Assembly (NCBI RefSeq): GCF_035920345.1
Contig: NZ_CP109149.1
Location: forward strand, 4,278,001-4,342,000
DNA from: Nocardia vinacea
GTDB lineage: Bacteria; Actinomycetota; Actinomycetes; Mycobacteriales; Mycobacteriaceae
Direction: 5' to 3'
Length of the DNA: 64,000 nucleotides
In this document: positions 1 to 8,669 of the stretch, piece after piece
Layout: every line of letters begins with the position of its first letter
Numbering within the stretch: position 1 is the stretch's first letter
Notes under the pieces: model-generated
Seen by the model: only the letters and a program-made list of their open reading frames with translations
What the model was told of the DNA's origin: nothing
Database searches by the model: none
Position numbers and translations under genes: made by a program

Positions 1-1714
1 CGACCTGAGAGTGGGACTGGTTCGCCTGCGCAAGAGCGCTCATCATAGCCATCGGTCCCATCAAATCGGCCATGTTGTTACCTGTGCTGGCCGCCGGGGT
101 TGCATTGGCAGTCGGCGCGGTCGTGCTGGTTCCCGTCCCAGTGCCGGAGCGGTTCTGCATCGCCGCATTCAGCAGGGCATCGATGTCCGGACTCGAGGCA
201 GTATCACCGGTACCGCTGCCCTGGGTGGGCTGTGTGCTGTCCACCGCACCCTTGGCATCTGTCGGCGTCCCGAGCAGATCGTCGTATGTGGAACCGAAAT
301 CCTCGTGAGTACTCTCCGGAGTCGTATTCAGCGGCTGGCCTGTGGGGGCCTCAGGCGGATTTTGAGAATCGGCGGACCCGCCGTTGCCCCCACCATTACC
401 GCTCTGACCATTTCCCGAGCCAGAACCAGAACCCGGATTCTGCTGCCCCTGGCCTTGAGGTGGATTCTGCTGACCACCACCCTGTGGATTCTGCTGCCCC
501 TGAGGCGGATTCTGCTGCCCTGGAGGCACAGGCGGATTCTGAGTCTCAGCTGGAGGCCGGAGGTCTGGCGGAAGTCCTTCGATCAGCCTCGTGTATTCGA
601 CGACCTGATCGACGCAATATTTGACGGCACGCGCCATAGGCGGATACACAAGCGTTTCGGATACCTGTTGCTCGCTGGGCGGTTGCGTGCCGGGCGGTAT
701 GAAAACCGGAGCAGGGGCCTGCGGTCCTGCCTGTCTCACACGGAGTGTTTCAGCCACAGTTTCATGGGTTTCCTGTATTTTATTGTACATATTTTGATAC
801 GTCGCCAGATTCCAGCGAGTGAGCTGGCCGACCCTTTGTTCGAAATGGACATCGTCGGCTTTCCAGAACGCGGCAAGAATATTCAGCTTGAAATTACCGG
901 AATCAGCTGCGTCTTGAGTGGCTCCAGAACCCGTGAGCGTCTCATAAAAATTCTCTGCAAGATTGTTATCGTGCTCATTATTGTCCACTCCCTTTTCCGG
1001 AGATATCAGAAGACTGGGCTTTTCGGGCTTTCCCTTTCCCAGTTGATCCGCCAGCGAAGAGAGTTGAGCATTCATGACTTTGACGGCGGTCTGAAAGCCA
1101 GGCGAGCCGAGGCCAGGGGGAATTCTGAATTGCAATGGAAAGTCTTTTAAATTGGCTTCCGCCGGGATCTGCGCCTTGTGCCCCGTAAAGGCTCGCATGT
1201 CATCATCGTAGGCTCGCTTATCAGCAACGTTGGGAAGCTCCTGATACCATAAGACGGTCGCGTTCGGAGGGCGTTTACCATCCCAGCTTGCAGGATCTAC
1301 TGGGACTTTTAGCGCTATGAGCTCGCCGTTGTCAGTGAGAACGTACTGCTGCGCACCTTTCTTTTCATTATTCGGATCCTGCCAATCTGGAGTCCACGCG
1401 CCACCTTGTTGACCACTACGATCGTCCAACAATTGCGAAGGGATAGTTTTACCATCAGCATCTTGGAGCTCTAGTCGCTGGCGTGTATCGTCCCCGACTT
1501 CATCTTCGAACCTGACCGTAGTGGCATAATGATTTGGATCCCCGAAGGAGTTGACTCTGGTGTTCGTGGGTACATGCTCGATAACCAACTGGCCCTCTCG
1601 CAAACCCATTCTGTACTCGCCATTTTTAGAGGTCATCCACTGGTTCGGCCCGAGTACATCTTCCCGGTTGATGATGCCGGCGGCAGGTAGATGGTGTTCT
1701 TCTTTTTTCGTCAC
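1..1714 (-). CDS. Large ESX-type secreted-protein candidate, C-terminus outside window
   Basis: An open frame of about 571 codons runs off the left edge. The GTG start lies about 6 nt after a GGGGG tract. Residues 1 to about 340 are hydrophilic and mixed, and I do not recognise a family. Residues about 365-430 hold repeats of the type QNPPQGQ, followed by a Gly/Ser/Asn linker. Near residues 541-565 is a Met-rich stretch (MADLMGPMAMM) like those in the EspB-like protein at 24466-25962 and the protein at 25992-27596. It is the last visible gene of a minus-strand cassette with two YbaB/EspL-neighbourhood paralogues upstream, so a T7SS substrate role is inferred. The stretch 600-1700 is far more AT-rich than its surroundings, which suggests transfer. 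Confidence 0.7.
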   Translation of the reverse strand, partial: MTKKEEHHLPAAGIINREDVLGPNQWMTSKNGEYRMGLREGQLVIEHVPTNTRVNSFGDPNHYATTVRFEDEVGDDTRQRLELQDADGKTIPSQLLDDRSGQQGGAWTPDWQDPNNEKKGAQQYVLTDNGELIALKVPVDPASWDGKRPPNATVLWYQELPNVADKRAYDDDMRAFTGHKAQIPAEANLKDFPLQFRIPPGLGSPGFQTAVKVMNAQLSSLADQLGKGKPEKPSLLISPEKGVDNNEHDNNLAENFYETLTGSGATQDAADSGNFKLNILAAFWKADDVHFEQRVGQLTRWNLATYQNMYNKIQETHETVAETLRVRQAGPQAPAPVFIPPGTQPPSEQQVSETLVYPPMARAVKYCVDQVVEYTRLIEGLPPDLRPPAETQNPPVPPGQQNPPQGQQNPQGGGQQNPPQGQGQQNPGSGSGSGNGQSGNGGGNGGSADSQNPPEAPTGQPLNTTPESTHEDFGSTYDDLLGTPTDAKGAVDSTQPTQGSGTGDTASSPDIDALLNAAMQNRSGTGTGTSTTAPTANATPAASTGNNMADLMGPMAMMSALAQANQSHSQV

Positions 1715-1811
1715 TACAACCCCCGATCACACGCGTGACGCCGAACTACTCGTGCGCCGGGCACAATCATCACCAAATTCTCCTACTCGTACGCCCTTGG
1801 ACCCTGCGGTC

Positions 1812-2129
1812 TCATGCCTCCGGCATCGCCCTACGAACCTGTGCACCGCCCTCGGCATCAGTGGTCTCGAACGCATCCGCTGCGGCATACCGACTATCGC
1901 CCATAGTGTTTCGGCCATCTCCTATCGTGGTGTAGCCGATGCTGCGATCAGCTAGGTACTGCCGGACGTACATTCGGAACGGGTTGGCAGCCTTACCGAA
2001 CATGTTCTCGAACTCGGCCTCCCACTCGGGATCTCCCTTGGCCTGTTCATAGGCAGGGGCGCTGGCGGCACGATCGACATCGCCCTGTCTCCGCATACCT
2101 TGTGGATCCTGCATGAAATCCTTGACCAT
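1812..2129 (-). CDS. Small hypothetical protein in ESX-like cassette
   Basis: A 105-residue, charged, soluble protein that I do not recognise. Its ATG follows a strong ribosome site (GGAGGGAG, 9 nt spacer), which supports translation. It has no signal peptide or membrane segment. It sits between the 114-aa gene upstream and the large partial protein downstream. That is the slot held by the EspC-like small protein in the second cassette (22658-22966), but the two sequences do not resemble each other. Confidence 0.6.
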   Translation of the reverse strand: MVKDFMQDPQGMRRQGDVDRAASAPAYEQAKGDPEWEAEFENMFGKAANPFRMYVRQYLADRSIGYTTIGDGRNTMGDSRYAAADAFETTDAEGGAQVRRAMPEA

Positions 2130-2181
2130 ATTGACGAACTCCCTCCATACCGGCTGAGTGCCATTTCCTCACACAAATCCC

Positions 2182-2526
2182 TTAGCTCCCACCGAACTCG
2201 GTCTTCTCCTGAAGGGTGTACTCCGCCTCCGTCGGCAGGCCCAACTCGTCGGCGACATAAGGAAAAGCGCCGTTGTACAGCAACTCCGTACGCCGACCTA
2301 CCCTGGACTTCAGGTGGGCCAGCCGGGCAACCCGGAGCACCTCGCCGGCGAGCCAACTGTCAGTGTTCTGCCACACTTCGTCGCCCAGATGCAGACCGAC
2401 GATCATGCCGCTGTGGTCACACGCCACGCCAACCGAATAGTCGGGGTTGAAAACCTCGTAGATCAGGTTGCGCCAATCAGGCGGCGCTTCAGCCTCATCG
2501 CCATCCCCGGTATCCAGATCCGTCAC
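2182..2526 (-). CDS. ESX-cassette protein, paralogue of the 23008-23361 product
   Basis: 114 residues, with a GTG start behind AGGAG. It aligns over its whole length with the 117-aa product of 23008-23361: shared PDWR, YEVFNPD, GVACD, RLAHxKSRVG and a C-terminal LPTEA segment. The family is unknown to me. In both loci it lies just downstream of a YbaB-like gene, so it is probably a conserved accessory of these Esp-type operons (inference from synteny within the window). No membrane segment or catalytic motif is visible. Confidence 0.72.
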   Translation of the reverse strand: MTDLDTGDGDEAEAPPDWRNLIYEVFNPDYSVGVACDHSGMIVGLHLGDEVWQNTDSWLAGEVLRVARLAHLKSRVGRRTELLYNGAFPYVADELGLPTEAEYTLQEKTEFGGS

Positions 2527-2562
2527 CGCACTACTCCTGATTCGGACGATCGCATCGACAAG

Positions 2563-2904
2563 TCACGGGCGCGGCGACGGCACGTCCGGCCATACCGTCT
2601 CCTGGACAACAATTTCGTGCTGCCGCAAAGCGTCGGCGGTGCTGTCCCGAATCGCGGCCATGATCTCGTCCACCAACGCCTGGCCGCTCACGAAACTTGC
2701 GATCGTTCCGGGCGCGATGTACAGATCAGTCAGTCTGCCCATTCCGTCGATTTCCGGAATCACCCGCGAGGATGGCGAGGGGCGCCGGGCGCGGACTCCG
2801 TCGATCCGCTCCAGCATGTCATAGATAACATGCACCAGATTCCGCCCGGATTCCAGTGCCGACACAGTGTCGGGGTGCATATAGCGGCCCCAGTTCTCCG
2901 CCAC
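2563..2904 (-). CDS. YbaB/EbfC-like (EspL-like) protein
   Basis: 113 residues, GTG start with GGAGGTG 8 nt upstream. It shares RARRPSPS, IPE-DxMGRLTDL, APGT and EIMAAIR-STADA with the 127-aa product of 24086-24469. The fold is that of YbaB/EbfC proteins, a family that includes EspL of the M. tuberculosis ESX-1 region (established knowledge). The role is probably as a chaperone or accessory for neighbouring secreted proteins, or as a nucleoid-associated protein; the sequence alone does not decide. Confidence 0.7.
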   Translation of the reverse strand: MAENWGRYMHPDTVSALESGRNLVHVIYDMLERIDGVRARRPSPSSRVIPEIDGMGRLTDLYIAPGTIASFVSGQALVDEIMAAIRDSTADALRQHEIVVQETVWPDVPSPRP

Positions 2905-2906
2905 GA

Positions 2907-3092
2907 TTACCGCACCTCCGACACGTGACTGAATTTCCGTCCGACGGTGGATCCCTGACCGGACATTGGGCCATTCACCATGCCCGTCCGGTACTGCTCA
3001 CTCGGCGAATAAAGCCATTTTCCCTGCCGAATTCTTTGATCCGGAGTCAGGATTCCGCCCTCATTGTCTTCAAGCAGACCACTCTCAGCCAT
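2907..3092 (-). CDS. Short hypothetical protein heading the cassette
   Basis: 61 residues from the ATG at 3092, ending 2 nt before the GTG of the YbaB-like gene. It is hydrophilic (GGILTPDQRI, KWLYSPSEQY) and not recognised. A longer reading from a TTG at 3221 would overlap the dehydrogenase stop, but the extra residues look non-coding. The ribosome site is weak (GGGG about 9 nt upstream). A TTCCC-N5-GGGAA inverted repeat lies upstream at about 3127-3141. Confidence 0.4.
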   Translation of the reverse strand: MAESGLLEDNEGGILTPDQRIRQGKWLYSPSEQYRTGMVNGPMSGQGSTVGRKFSHVSEVR

Positions 3093-3217
3093 CAGGCCAA
3101 CCCCATCACTCGGGTGATGCCAAAATATTCCCAAGCCGGGAACAGCGATACCGAATCCGCCTTCCCGGATACACTGATAGAACAGGAGCGCGGATGAAAG
3201 TCGCGGAGCCGCACGGT

Positions 3218-4381
3218 TCAACGCTGTCCAGACGTGAGATGGTTCGCAATGACCGTTCGTTGAATCTGATTTGTACCCTCTCCGATCTGCAGCACCTTGG
3301 CCTCGCGAAGATAGCGTTCTACCGGGAAATCCCGTGTGTAACCAACTCCACCGAGCAGTTGGACTGCGTCGGTGGTGACTTGCATGGCGGTGTCGGTGCA
3401 GAAGAGCTTTGCCATCGCGGCCTCTTTCGTGAAATCGGCACCGTCGTCACGTCGTTCCGCGGCCGCGAGATAAAGCGCGCGACCGGCCTCGATCTGGGTG
3501 GCCATGTCGGCGAGCATGAATCGTAAGCCTTGGAAATCGGCAACCGGGTGGCCGAATTGGCGTCGGGTGGTTGTGAACGCGAGGGCTTCGTCGAGCGCGG
3601 CCCGAGCGAGGCCGATGGCACAGGCGGCAACACCGAGTCGCGCGGAATCGAGTGCGGACATCGCAATACTGAAGCCCTGCCCCTCCGCACCGATTCGACT
3701 GCTGTCCGGAATGCGCACGCCGTCGAAATGGAGTCGCGTGGTGGGTGAGCCCATGAGCCCCATCTTCTGCATCGGCTCGGTCGCCGACAGCCCATCGGAA
3801 TCACCGGGCACCAGAAACGCCGTTATGCCTTTGGCTCCGTCGCCGCCGGTACGGGCCAGCACCGTGTAGAAATCGGCCGCTCCGCCATGCGTCACCCAAC
3901 CTTTGACGCCATCGATGACCCATTCGTCACCGGCGCGCACCGCGCGGGTGGTCAATGCGGCGGCATCGGAACCCGCGGACGTCTCCGAGAGACAGTAGGC
4001 ACCGAGCAGTCCGCCGGTAAGCATGTCGGGCAGGTTCGCCGCCCGCTGCTCCGCCGTGCCGAATGCGGCGACAGCGTGGCAGGCCAGAGTATGAACGCTG
4101 ACACCGAGACCAACCGTCAGGTGAGCCGCGGCCAGCTCCTCGAGGACACGTAGGTAGACGGTGAAAGGCTGTGCGCCACCGCCATACTCCGCCGCGAACG
4201 GCAGTGCCAACAGGCCTTCCTTCGACAGCAACACAAACAGTTCGCGGGGGAACAGCCCGGCCTCTTCACGCTCGGCCGCCTGCGGCTCGATTTCAACGCA
4301 CAATTCCCCGATACGGGTGAACAGTTCACCGGCCGGTACTTCAGGTAGTCGAGTGTGTACTCGGGCGAAGGGCTCGGTCAC
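3218..4381 (-). CDS. Acyl-CoA dehydrogenase
   Basis: 387 residues from a GTG at 4381, placed after GAAGAGGA. An in-frame start 81 nt upstream would add 27 residues with no family match. It has the full three-domain acyl-CoA dehydrogenase pattern: [10 protein letters not shown] in the N-terminal helical domain, [12 protein letters not shown] and WVTHGG in the FAD-binding beta domain, [12 protein letters not shown] and the C-terminal [21 protein letters not shown] with EGTNQIQ. The EGTNQ position is conserved in short/medium-chain members of the family. It should catalyse FAD-dependent alpha,beta-dehydrogenation of an acyl-CoA. It is not clearly linked to its neighbours. Confidence 0.93.
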   Translation of the reverse strand: MTEPFARVHTRLPEVPAGELFTRIGELCVEIEPQAAEREEAGLFPRELFVLLSKEGLLALPFAAEYGGGAQPFTVYLRVLEELAAAHLTVGLGVSVHTLACHAVAAFGTAEQRAANLPDMLTGGLLGAYCLSETSAGSDAAALTTRAVRAGDEWVIDGVKGWVTHGGAADFYTVLARTGGDGAKGITAFLVPGDSDGLSATEPMQKMGLMGSPTTRLHFDGVRIPDSSRIGAEGQGFSIAMSALDSARLGVAACAIGLARAALDEALAFTTTRRQFGHPVADFQGLRFMLADMATQIEAGRALYLAAAERRDDGADFTKEAAMAKLFCTDTAMQVTTDAVQLLGGVGYTRDFPVERYLREAKVLQIGEGTNQIQRTVIANHLTSGQR

Positions 4382-4532
4382 TACATGATCCTCTTCGTAG
4401 ACAAAGCGTTCCAGGGCGTCATCGATCCACCTCACGAGGTAGGGAACAGTTACACGATGCATTCTCGGTGCAAGTATGCCGACACCCTGATTATCGTCGC
4501 CTCAGTCTGACAAAACACCAGCCTCTGGACAC

Positions 4533-4548
4533 TCCCCAACAATGGGAA
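4533..4548. promoter_or_regulatory. Palindrome TCCCCA-N4-TGGGAA
   Basis: TCCCCA ACAA TGGGAA in the intergenic region between the dehydrogenase and the toxin-like gene. The same spaced palindrome occurs at 28206-28221, 40445-40460 and 52218-52233, always in or near a promoter region. It is probably an operator for a dimeric regulator (inference). The rest of 4382-4807 holds no gene. Confidence 0.45.
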
Positions 4549-4582
4549 GTTTGTTAACGGTCCTAGATATCAGATCAGGCTG

Positions 4583-4660
4583 TTGTCGACACATGAAACC
4601 TACTTAAGTATATTTTGCCACTAATATACGGATGCACAGTTCCGGTGGTTGATGCCACAA
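4583..4660 (+). promoter_or_regulatory. Conserved promoter-like element, copy A
   Basis: Order of parts: GTCGACAC, then the perfect palindrome TACTTAAGTA overlapping a -10-like TATATT (4609-4614), then ATACGGATGCAC, then ACAATTCC 19 bp on. Copies B to E (7574, 15222, 15862, 18940) repeat these parts in the same order; spacing is near-identical in B, C and E, and D has lost the distal blocks. It lies about 190 nt before the toxin-like gene at 4808. Confidence 0.6.
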
Positions 4661-4807
4661 TTCCGGCTGACGCGAGAAACAGCAGCCCAGCGACGGTGAT
4701 GAAATGCGCTGCGGTGGATTAATCCGTCACTGGAAGGATTGACGGATAAGCCCGTTCCGTGATGGCGGAGCTGACCCAGAAACAACCGTGTTATCGGGTA
4801 TGTATTC

Positions 4808-7147
4808 ATGACTCTGACAATTCCGGAGGCATTTCCGAATTGGTTGGTCGAGGCCGTGGCGGGGTACTGGCCGGAGTCCGACGAGGACGCGGTTCGCCGC
4901 GAGGGCGACCATTGGTCGGATAGTGCCGAAAGCTGCCGTGTGCTGGCCAAGCGGCACGATGTCGCGGCCGCCGCCGAAAGCGCCGCCCTCAACGGCAGCA
5001 CCGCCGACGCGAAGTCGACTCGGAACATGCAGCTCGGCGACGATCTGCGCAACCAGGCCGCGTACGCCGACGCCATGGCCGAACAGTGTCACAAGAAGGC
5101 CAACGATGTCGAGTTCACCAAACTGCAAGTGATCGGCACCGGATTCGCACTGCTCGCACAGCTGGCAGTGGACGTCTGGCTGGCCGCTCCCGGCGTCGCC
5201 AAGGCCGCCGAGGACAGAGCAGCCGCCGAATCGTCTTGGGCCGCGGCAGCCCGCAAACACCATGGCAAGATCAAGAAGGTCGGGCTGGATTGCGCCACCA
5301 GGCGCAGGGGCTTGCCGCTTGCCAAGGCCACCGCCATCGGGTTCGCACTCGGCGCCGGTACCGCCGCCGCCGTCAATGCCGGTGCGCAGTTCTACCAGAT
5401 GGAGGTAACGCATCACCGCGACAAGATGGAATGGGACCTGGTTCAAGATGCCGCAATCATCGGTGGCGTCGGCGGCGGTGTCGGAGCGCGATTCGCCGCG
5501 CGCGTCGCCCCGGGCATCAACAAGTTCCTCGGCAGGGCCGCCGCAAGATCGGATTCCAACGTCGTTCGATACGGTGCGCACATCACATCCGGGGTGCTGA
5601 TCGGCGGAGTCGGCGGCGTCACGGGTGCGCTCGGCGGCTTGGTCGCCTCGATACCGGTCACCGGGCATATCCCGAAAGGCGATGAACTGCGCACCACCGT
5701 GCTGCACGGTTTCGTCGGCGGCTTCGTCGGTTCGGCCAGTATCTTCGCCCGCCCCTTGCCGCCGCGGGCCACGCCGACCAACACCACGACACCGAACTCC
5801 GCTTCCGCCACACCTCCGAGCACCGCACCTGTCATCGGCACCAGACCACATCCGGACACCCCACTACTCGGCATGCCCGACGACCAACCAACCGCCGGAC
5901 CGCCCCGTGCTACGCCACCGGCAGCACGGCCTGCCGTCCCACCCGCCGAACCGCCCAACGCCGCACCACCTGACGTCCCACCCGCCAACACCACACGACC
6001 GCCTACCGCTGCACCTCCGCCAGGCGGTACTGGGCCGCATACAGTCGCCCCACGAGTGCCCACGGCACCCGACGGGACCGCACCGCCGGGCACCACCACG
6101 CCCCGGCCCGGGCCAGGACGTGATGGCACCGATACCGGTTCCGGCGGTTCGACACGCGACAAACCCACCGGAACCGAGCGTCGGGGTTCGCAGGGCGACG
6201 AGAGAACTCGGCCACCCGGCCGCCCCCAGCGCGAAGGGGATACGGCCGACGCCCCCACGGGCGAGACGGAACCGGCCGCCCCACATCAGAGGACTCCGCC
6301 GGATACCCACGAGACCACAGACCTCGTCGACCCGCCGGATTCGAGAACCCCGCCAGAATGGACTCCATTATCCGACCATTCCGATGAAATGGTCGACCCG
6401 CCTCTTTGGGCCACGAGGGTCACTGTGGCAGACGCCGAAGGAAACCCGCTCACTGCGAACGCCAACGACCCGCCCCCAGCAGTCCGGGCGGTGGCAGCCG
6501 ATGAAATCCTGCCCACTGTCGAACCGCAGGGCGACCCGCCGTTCGCAGGACATCCGGACGACCAGCCCGCATCTCGAACCGGAGAACCGGGGAACGAGCC
6601 CCGGAGTCCGCTGGGACATCGGCCGCCCGAGGAAACAGATCCGCTACCCGATCTCCCCCAGCCCGAAAGGGAGCAGTCCATGGGGTTGCCGCCCGACCTA
6701 CGCGACCGCGTGTTCCAAATAATCGGCGAGGACCCGTTTCATGACGCAAGGATAATCCTTGATGCCAAGGAGAAATTCCCCGGAGTATTCGACCGCCCGC
6801 GTACGCTCGAGGAGTTGTATCAAGCCCTCGGTCCGGTACCGTTCGAGGATCTTGTGCTGATACGCAACGCTTCCTATTTCCAGAGGATCGATGAACCACC
6901 CTATTTCCGGAAGACAGAGGAACCACCTGATCTGTCCCGTGAGAACCTCGAAGGGTTCATCCAGCGAGCGTGGGATGACCGGTACAAGCTTCTCGACGAT
7001 ACCGATTTCTATAGCTTCGGCGGAGTACATTCGGACGCGACCTTCATCTTCGATGCGTTGCATTCGGCTCGCGAGCACGGCATGATCTACGCAGAATTCC
7101 GCGAAACCGTCCGACAAAATTTGCCGAGCGCCGCCGATGAATCCTGA
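4808..7147 (+). CDS. CpnT-like polymorphic toxin candidate with unknown C-terminal domain
   Basis: 779 residues. Residues 1-100 (IPEAFPNWLVEAVAGYWPES, then a helical WSDSAESC stretch) match the WXG100-like N-terminus of CpnT-type actinobacterial toxins exported by type VII secretion. Residues about 110-320 are Ala/Gly-rich and helical with hydrophobic segments (GFALGAGTAAAVNAG, GALGGLVASIPVTG). Residues about 325-620 are a Pro/Thr-rich linker. Residues about 625-779 form a compact charged domain (LPPDLRDRVFQIIGEDPF, TLEELYQALG, YAEFRETV) that I do not recognise and that should carry any toxic activity. It is preceded by element A. A degraded copy of its tail follows at 7294. No convincing immunity gene is visible. 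Confidence 0.72.
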   Translation: MTLTIPEAFPNWLVEAVAGYWPESDEDAVRREGDHWSDSAESCRVLAKRHDVAAAAESAALNGSTADAKSTRNMQLGDDLRNQAAYADAMAEQCHKKANDVEFTKLQVIGTGFALLAQLAVDVWLAAPGVAKAAEDRAAAESSWAAAARKHHGKIKKVGLDCATRRRGLPLAKATAIGFALGAGTAAAVNAGAQFYQMEVTHHRDKMEWDLVQDAAIIGGVGGGVGARFAARVAPGINKFLGRAAARSDSNVVRYGAHITSGVLIGGVGGVTGALGGLVASIPVTGHIPKGDELRTTVLHGFVGGFVGSASIFARPLPPRATPTNTTTPNSASATPPSTAPVIGTRPHPDTPLLGMPDDQPTAGPPRATPPAARPAVPPAEPPNAAPPDVPPANTTRPPTAAPPPGGTGPHTVAPRVPTAPDGTAPPGTTTPRPGPGRDGTDTGSGGSTRDKPTGTERRGSQGDERTRPPGRPQREGDTADAPTGETEPAAPHQRTPPDTHETTDLVDPPDSRTPPEWTPLSDHSDEMVDPPLWATRVTVADAEGNPLTANANDPPPAVRAVAADEILPTVEPQGDPPFAGHPDDQPASRTGEPGNEPRSPLGHRPPEETDPLPDLPQPEREQSMGLPPDLRDRVFQIIGEDPFHDARIILDAKEKFPGVFDRPRTLEELYQALGPVPFEDLVLIRNASYFQRIDEPPYFRKTEEPPDLSRENLEGFIQRAWDDRYKLLDDTDFYSFGGVHSDATFIFDALHSAREHGMIYAEFRETVRQNLPSAADES

Positions 7148-7268
7148 TCCGCACCAGCGCGGTACAACCATGACCAACGGTGCCGCACATAAGAACGATA
7201 TGGATGCGCCGAATCTCGACCGTCGCGATATCGAATGGTTATTGACGGAACTCACGAGTCGGCAATAG
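7137..7268 (+). CDS. 43-residue ORF overlapping the toxin stop
   Basis: ATG at 7137 inside the last codons of the preceding gene, an overlapping arrangement compatible with coupling. The product is hydrophilic (NLDRRDIEWLLTEL) and too small to be assigned. Part of it reappears, degraded, at 7438-7509 (NLDRHDIDS and stop), so this end of the locus was duplicated. It may be a translated tail fragment rather than a gene. Confidence 0.3.
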   Translation: MNPDPHQRGTTMTNGAAHKNDMDAPNLDRRDIEWLLTELTSRQ

Positions 7269-7293
7269 CCGCAGAAGGTACGTGCTGATATCG

Positions 7294-7509
7294 CAGCGAT
7301 GCTGCCCAAGCAGCGCGCCGAGGCCCCGGCCAGCGCTCCAGGCGGGCAACCGCTACGGCGAGTTCCGCGACGCGGTCCTGCACAATCTACTGAGTGCCGG
7401 CGTGGATCCCGAGCAACCGCACGAGCGGTACAACCCATGATCAACCGCGCCGCACCTGGAGGACGAAATGGAACGCCGAATCTCGACCGCCATGACATCG
7501 ATTCGTAGT
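7294..7509 (+). pseudogene. Relic duplicate of the toxin 3' end
   Basis: The frame ending with the TGA at 7438-7440 reads LQAGNRYGEFRDAVLHNL, which parallels LHSAREHGMIYAEFRETV-RQNL at the end of the 779-residue protein. The next frame repeats the 43-residue ORF in shortened form. There is no start and no body. It looks like an orphan C-terminal cassette of the kind polymorphic toxin loci accumulate, here decayed. Confidence 0.5.
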
Positions 7510-7573
7510 CGACGCAGCTCAGGAGTCGGCATTGGCCGTGGAAGTAGCCTGAACTCGACTCGACTCGACGCGT

Positions 7574-7655
7574 TTGTCGCAGCACCAAACTTACTTACGT
7601 ATATTCCGACCTCGAGATACGGATGCGCCGTGCCGTCGTTCCCCGGAACAATCTC
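7574..7655 (+). promoter_or_regulatory. Conserved promoter-like element, copy B
   Basis: TTGTCGC, then TTACTTACGTATATTCC, then ATACGGATGCGC and ACAATCTCACTG 19 bp later. Parts and spacing match copies A, C and E. The -10-like TATATT ends at about 7604. The lectin gene begins at 7794. Confidence 0.6.
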
Positions 7656-7793
7656 ACTGGTACATGAGACGTCAGGTGGGCAAAGTGAGACCAGGTCGAC
7701 ACTATCGATACAGATTCCGGGTAACCGACTTCGACAAAAGAGTCATGCTGCGTGAACCACGCTGTGGTCGGCTGGTCGAGGCAGGGCGCAACC

Positions 7794-8669
7794 ATGGTTG
7801 ACTGTCAGGCCCCGATTCGGGATCTCCCGAATAGCGCTGATCGAAATACGCTGAATGACGGCGAGACCCTTGAAAAAGGTCAATCGCTCGTCTCCCAGAA
7901 CGGACTGTTCCGGTTGACAATGCAGCAAGATGGCAATGTTGTGCTCTATGGCCCGACCGCCGACCCAACCAGGGGGCCGAACAGTACGGCGATGTGGAGT
8001 TCCCGAACTCGCGGCAGTGGGTCGCACGGTCTCGAAATACCCTGCGATCGGCTCGACAGCGAACGAAACCTCCAACTCCGCCTGGAGGATGACGGGAACC
8101 TCGTGCTCTACGACCTGGCTGACAACCGGTCGATCTGGAGCAGTGGGACTCACGTGGACCTCGATCCGAACAAAGTCGTCCTGGTACACCCCGAGGGCGA
8201 GAACGACGTGGTGTACGAGGCCGTGAATGCCGCCCAACGAGCACTGCAAGATAGCGTTGATTTATTCGGCCGCCAGGACGGCACCGTTCCTGTTCCGCTC
8301 GATCTCGACATGCTCGTACTCGGCCTGACCATCCCCGATCTGACCGGCGGCATCCAGGATCTGATCGAAGAAGCAAACAGCATTGCGGCGAAATTCGACT
8401 TCGTAGACGACTTGAATCGAAGTACGCTCGAGCGAATCAATGCCGAGATCGCATTTCTGAATGATGCGATGAGAAGCGCTCGACCGCCGATGGACTCGCC
8501 TGCCAACGACACGGGCAACAGGCGCTGCTATCTCACTGATTCGGATACACAAGCGGTACTGCGGATCATCGGCGATTCGGCGGCCAGGGTGGCCGAGTGG
8601 GTCGCCGAATGCCAGCGACTCAACAAAAAGGCCGCTCCGGCCGTACGACAGAGCTGCAGGGAATCATGA
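7794..8669 (+). CDS. Bulb-type (B-) lectin domain protein with helical C-terminal half
   Basis: 291 residues from the ATG at 7794; an upstream in-frame ATG at 7752 adds nothing family-like. Residues about 15-140 are a B-lectin (mannose-binding, monocot type) domain with two QxDxNxVxY-type repeats, QQDGNVVLY and EDDGNLVLY, each followed by a tryptophan turn (MWSS, IWSSGT). Residues about 150-291 are helical and unassigned. No Sec signal is seen. The stop overlaps the next start (ATGA), so it is coupled to the ketoacyl-synthase-like relic. A secreted sugar-binding protein is plausible (inference). Confidence 0.8.
   Translation: MVDCQAPIRDLPNSADRNTLNDGETLEKGQSLVSQNGLFRLTMQQDGNVVLYGPTADPTRGPNSTAMWSSRTRGSGSHGLEIPCDRLDSERNLQLRLEDDGNLVLYDLADNRSIWSSGTHVDLDPNKVVLVHPEGENDVVYEAVNAAQRALQDSVDLFGRQDGTVPVPLDLDMLVLGLTIPDLTGGIQDLIEEANSIAAKFDFVDDLNRSTLERINAEIAFLNDAMRSARPPMDSPANDTGNRRCYLTDSDTQAVLRIIGDSAARVAEWVAECQRLNKKAAPAVRQSCRES

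Noticed and set aside
11..1150. 379-codon plus-strand frame at the left edge
   Set aside because: Antisense to the better supported ESX-type gene; its Leu/Arg repeats are the complement of the QNPPQGQ repeats.
3093..3221. Upstream extension of the 61-residue cassette gene from a TTG at 3221
   Set aside because: No ribosome site, overlaps the dehydrogenase stop, and the added residues look non-coding.
7137..7268. Immunity gene for the toxin candidate
   Set aside because: Only 43 residues and partly duplicated with the toxin tail; nothing supports an inhibitor function.
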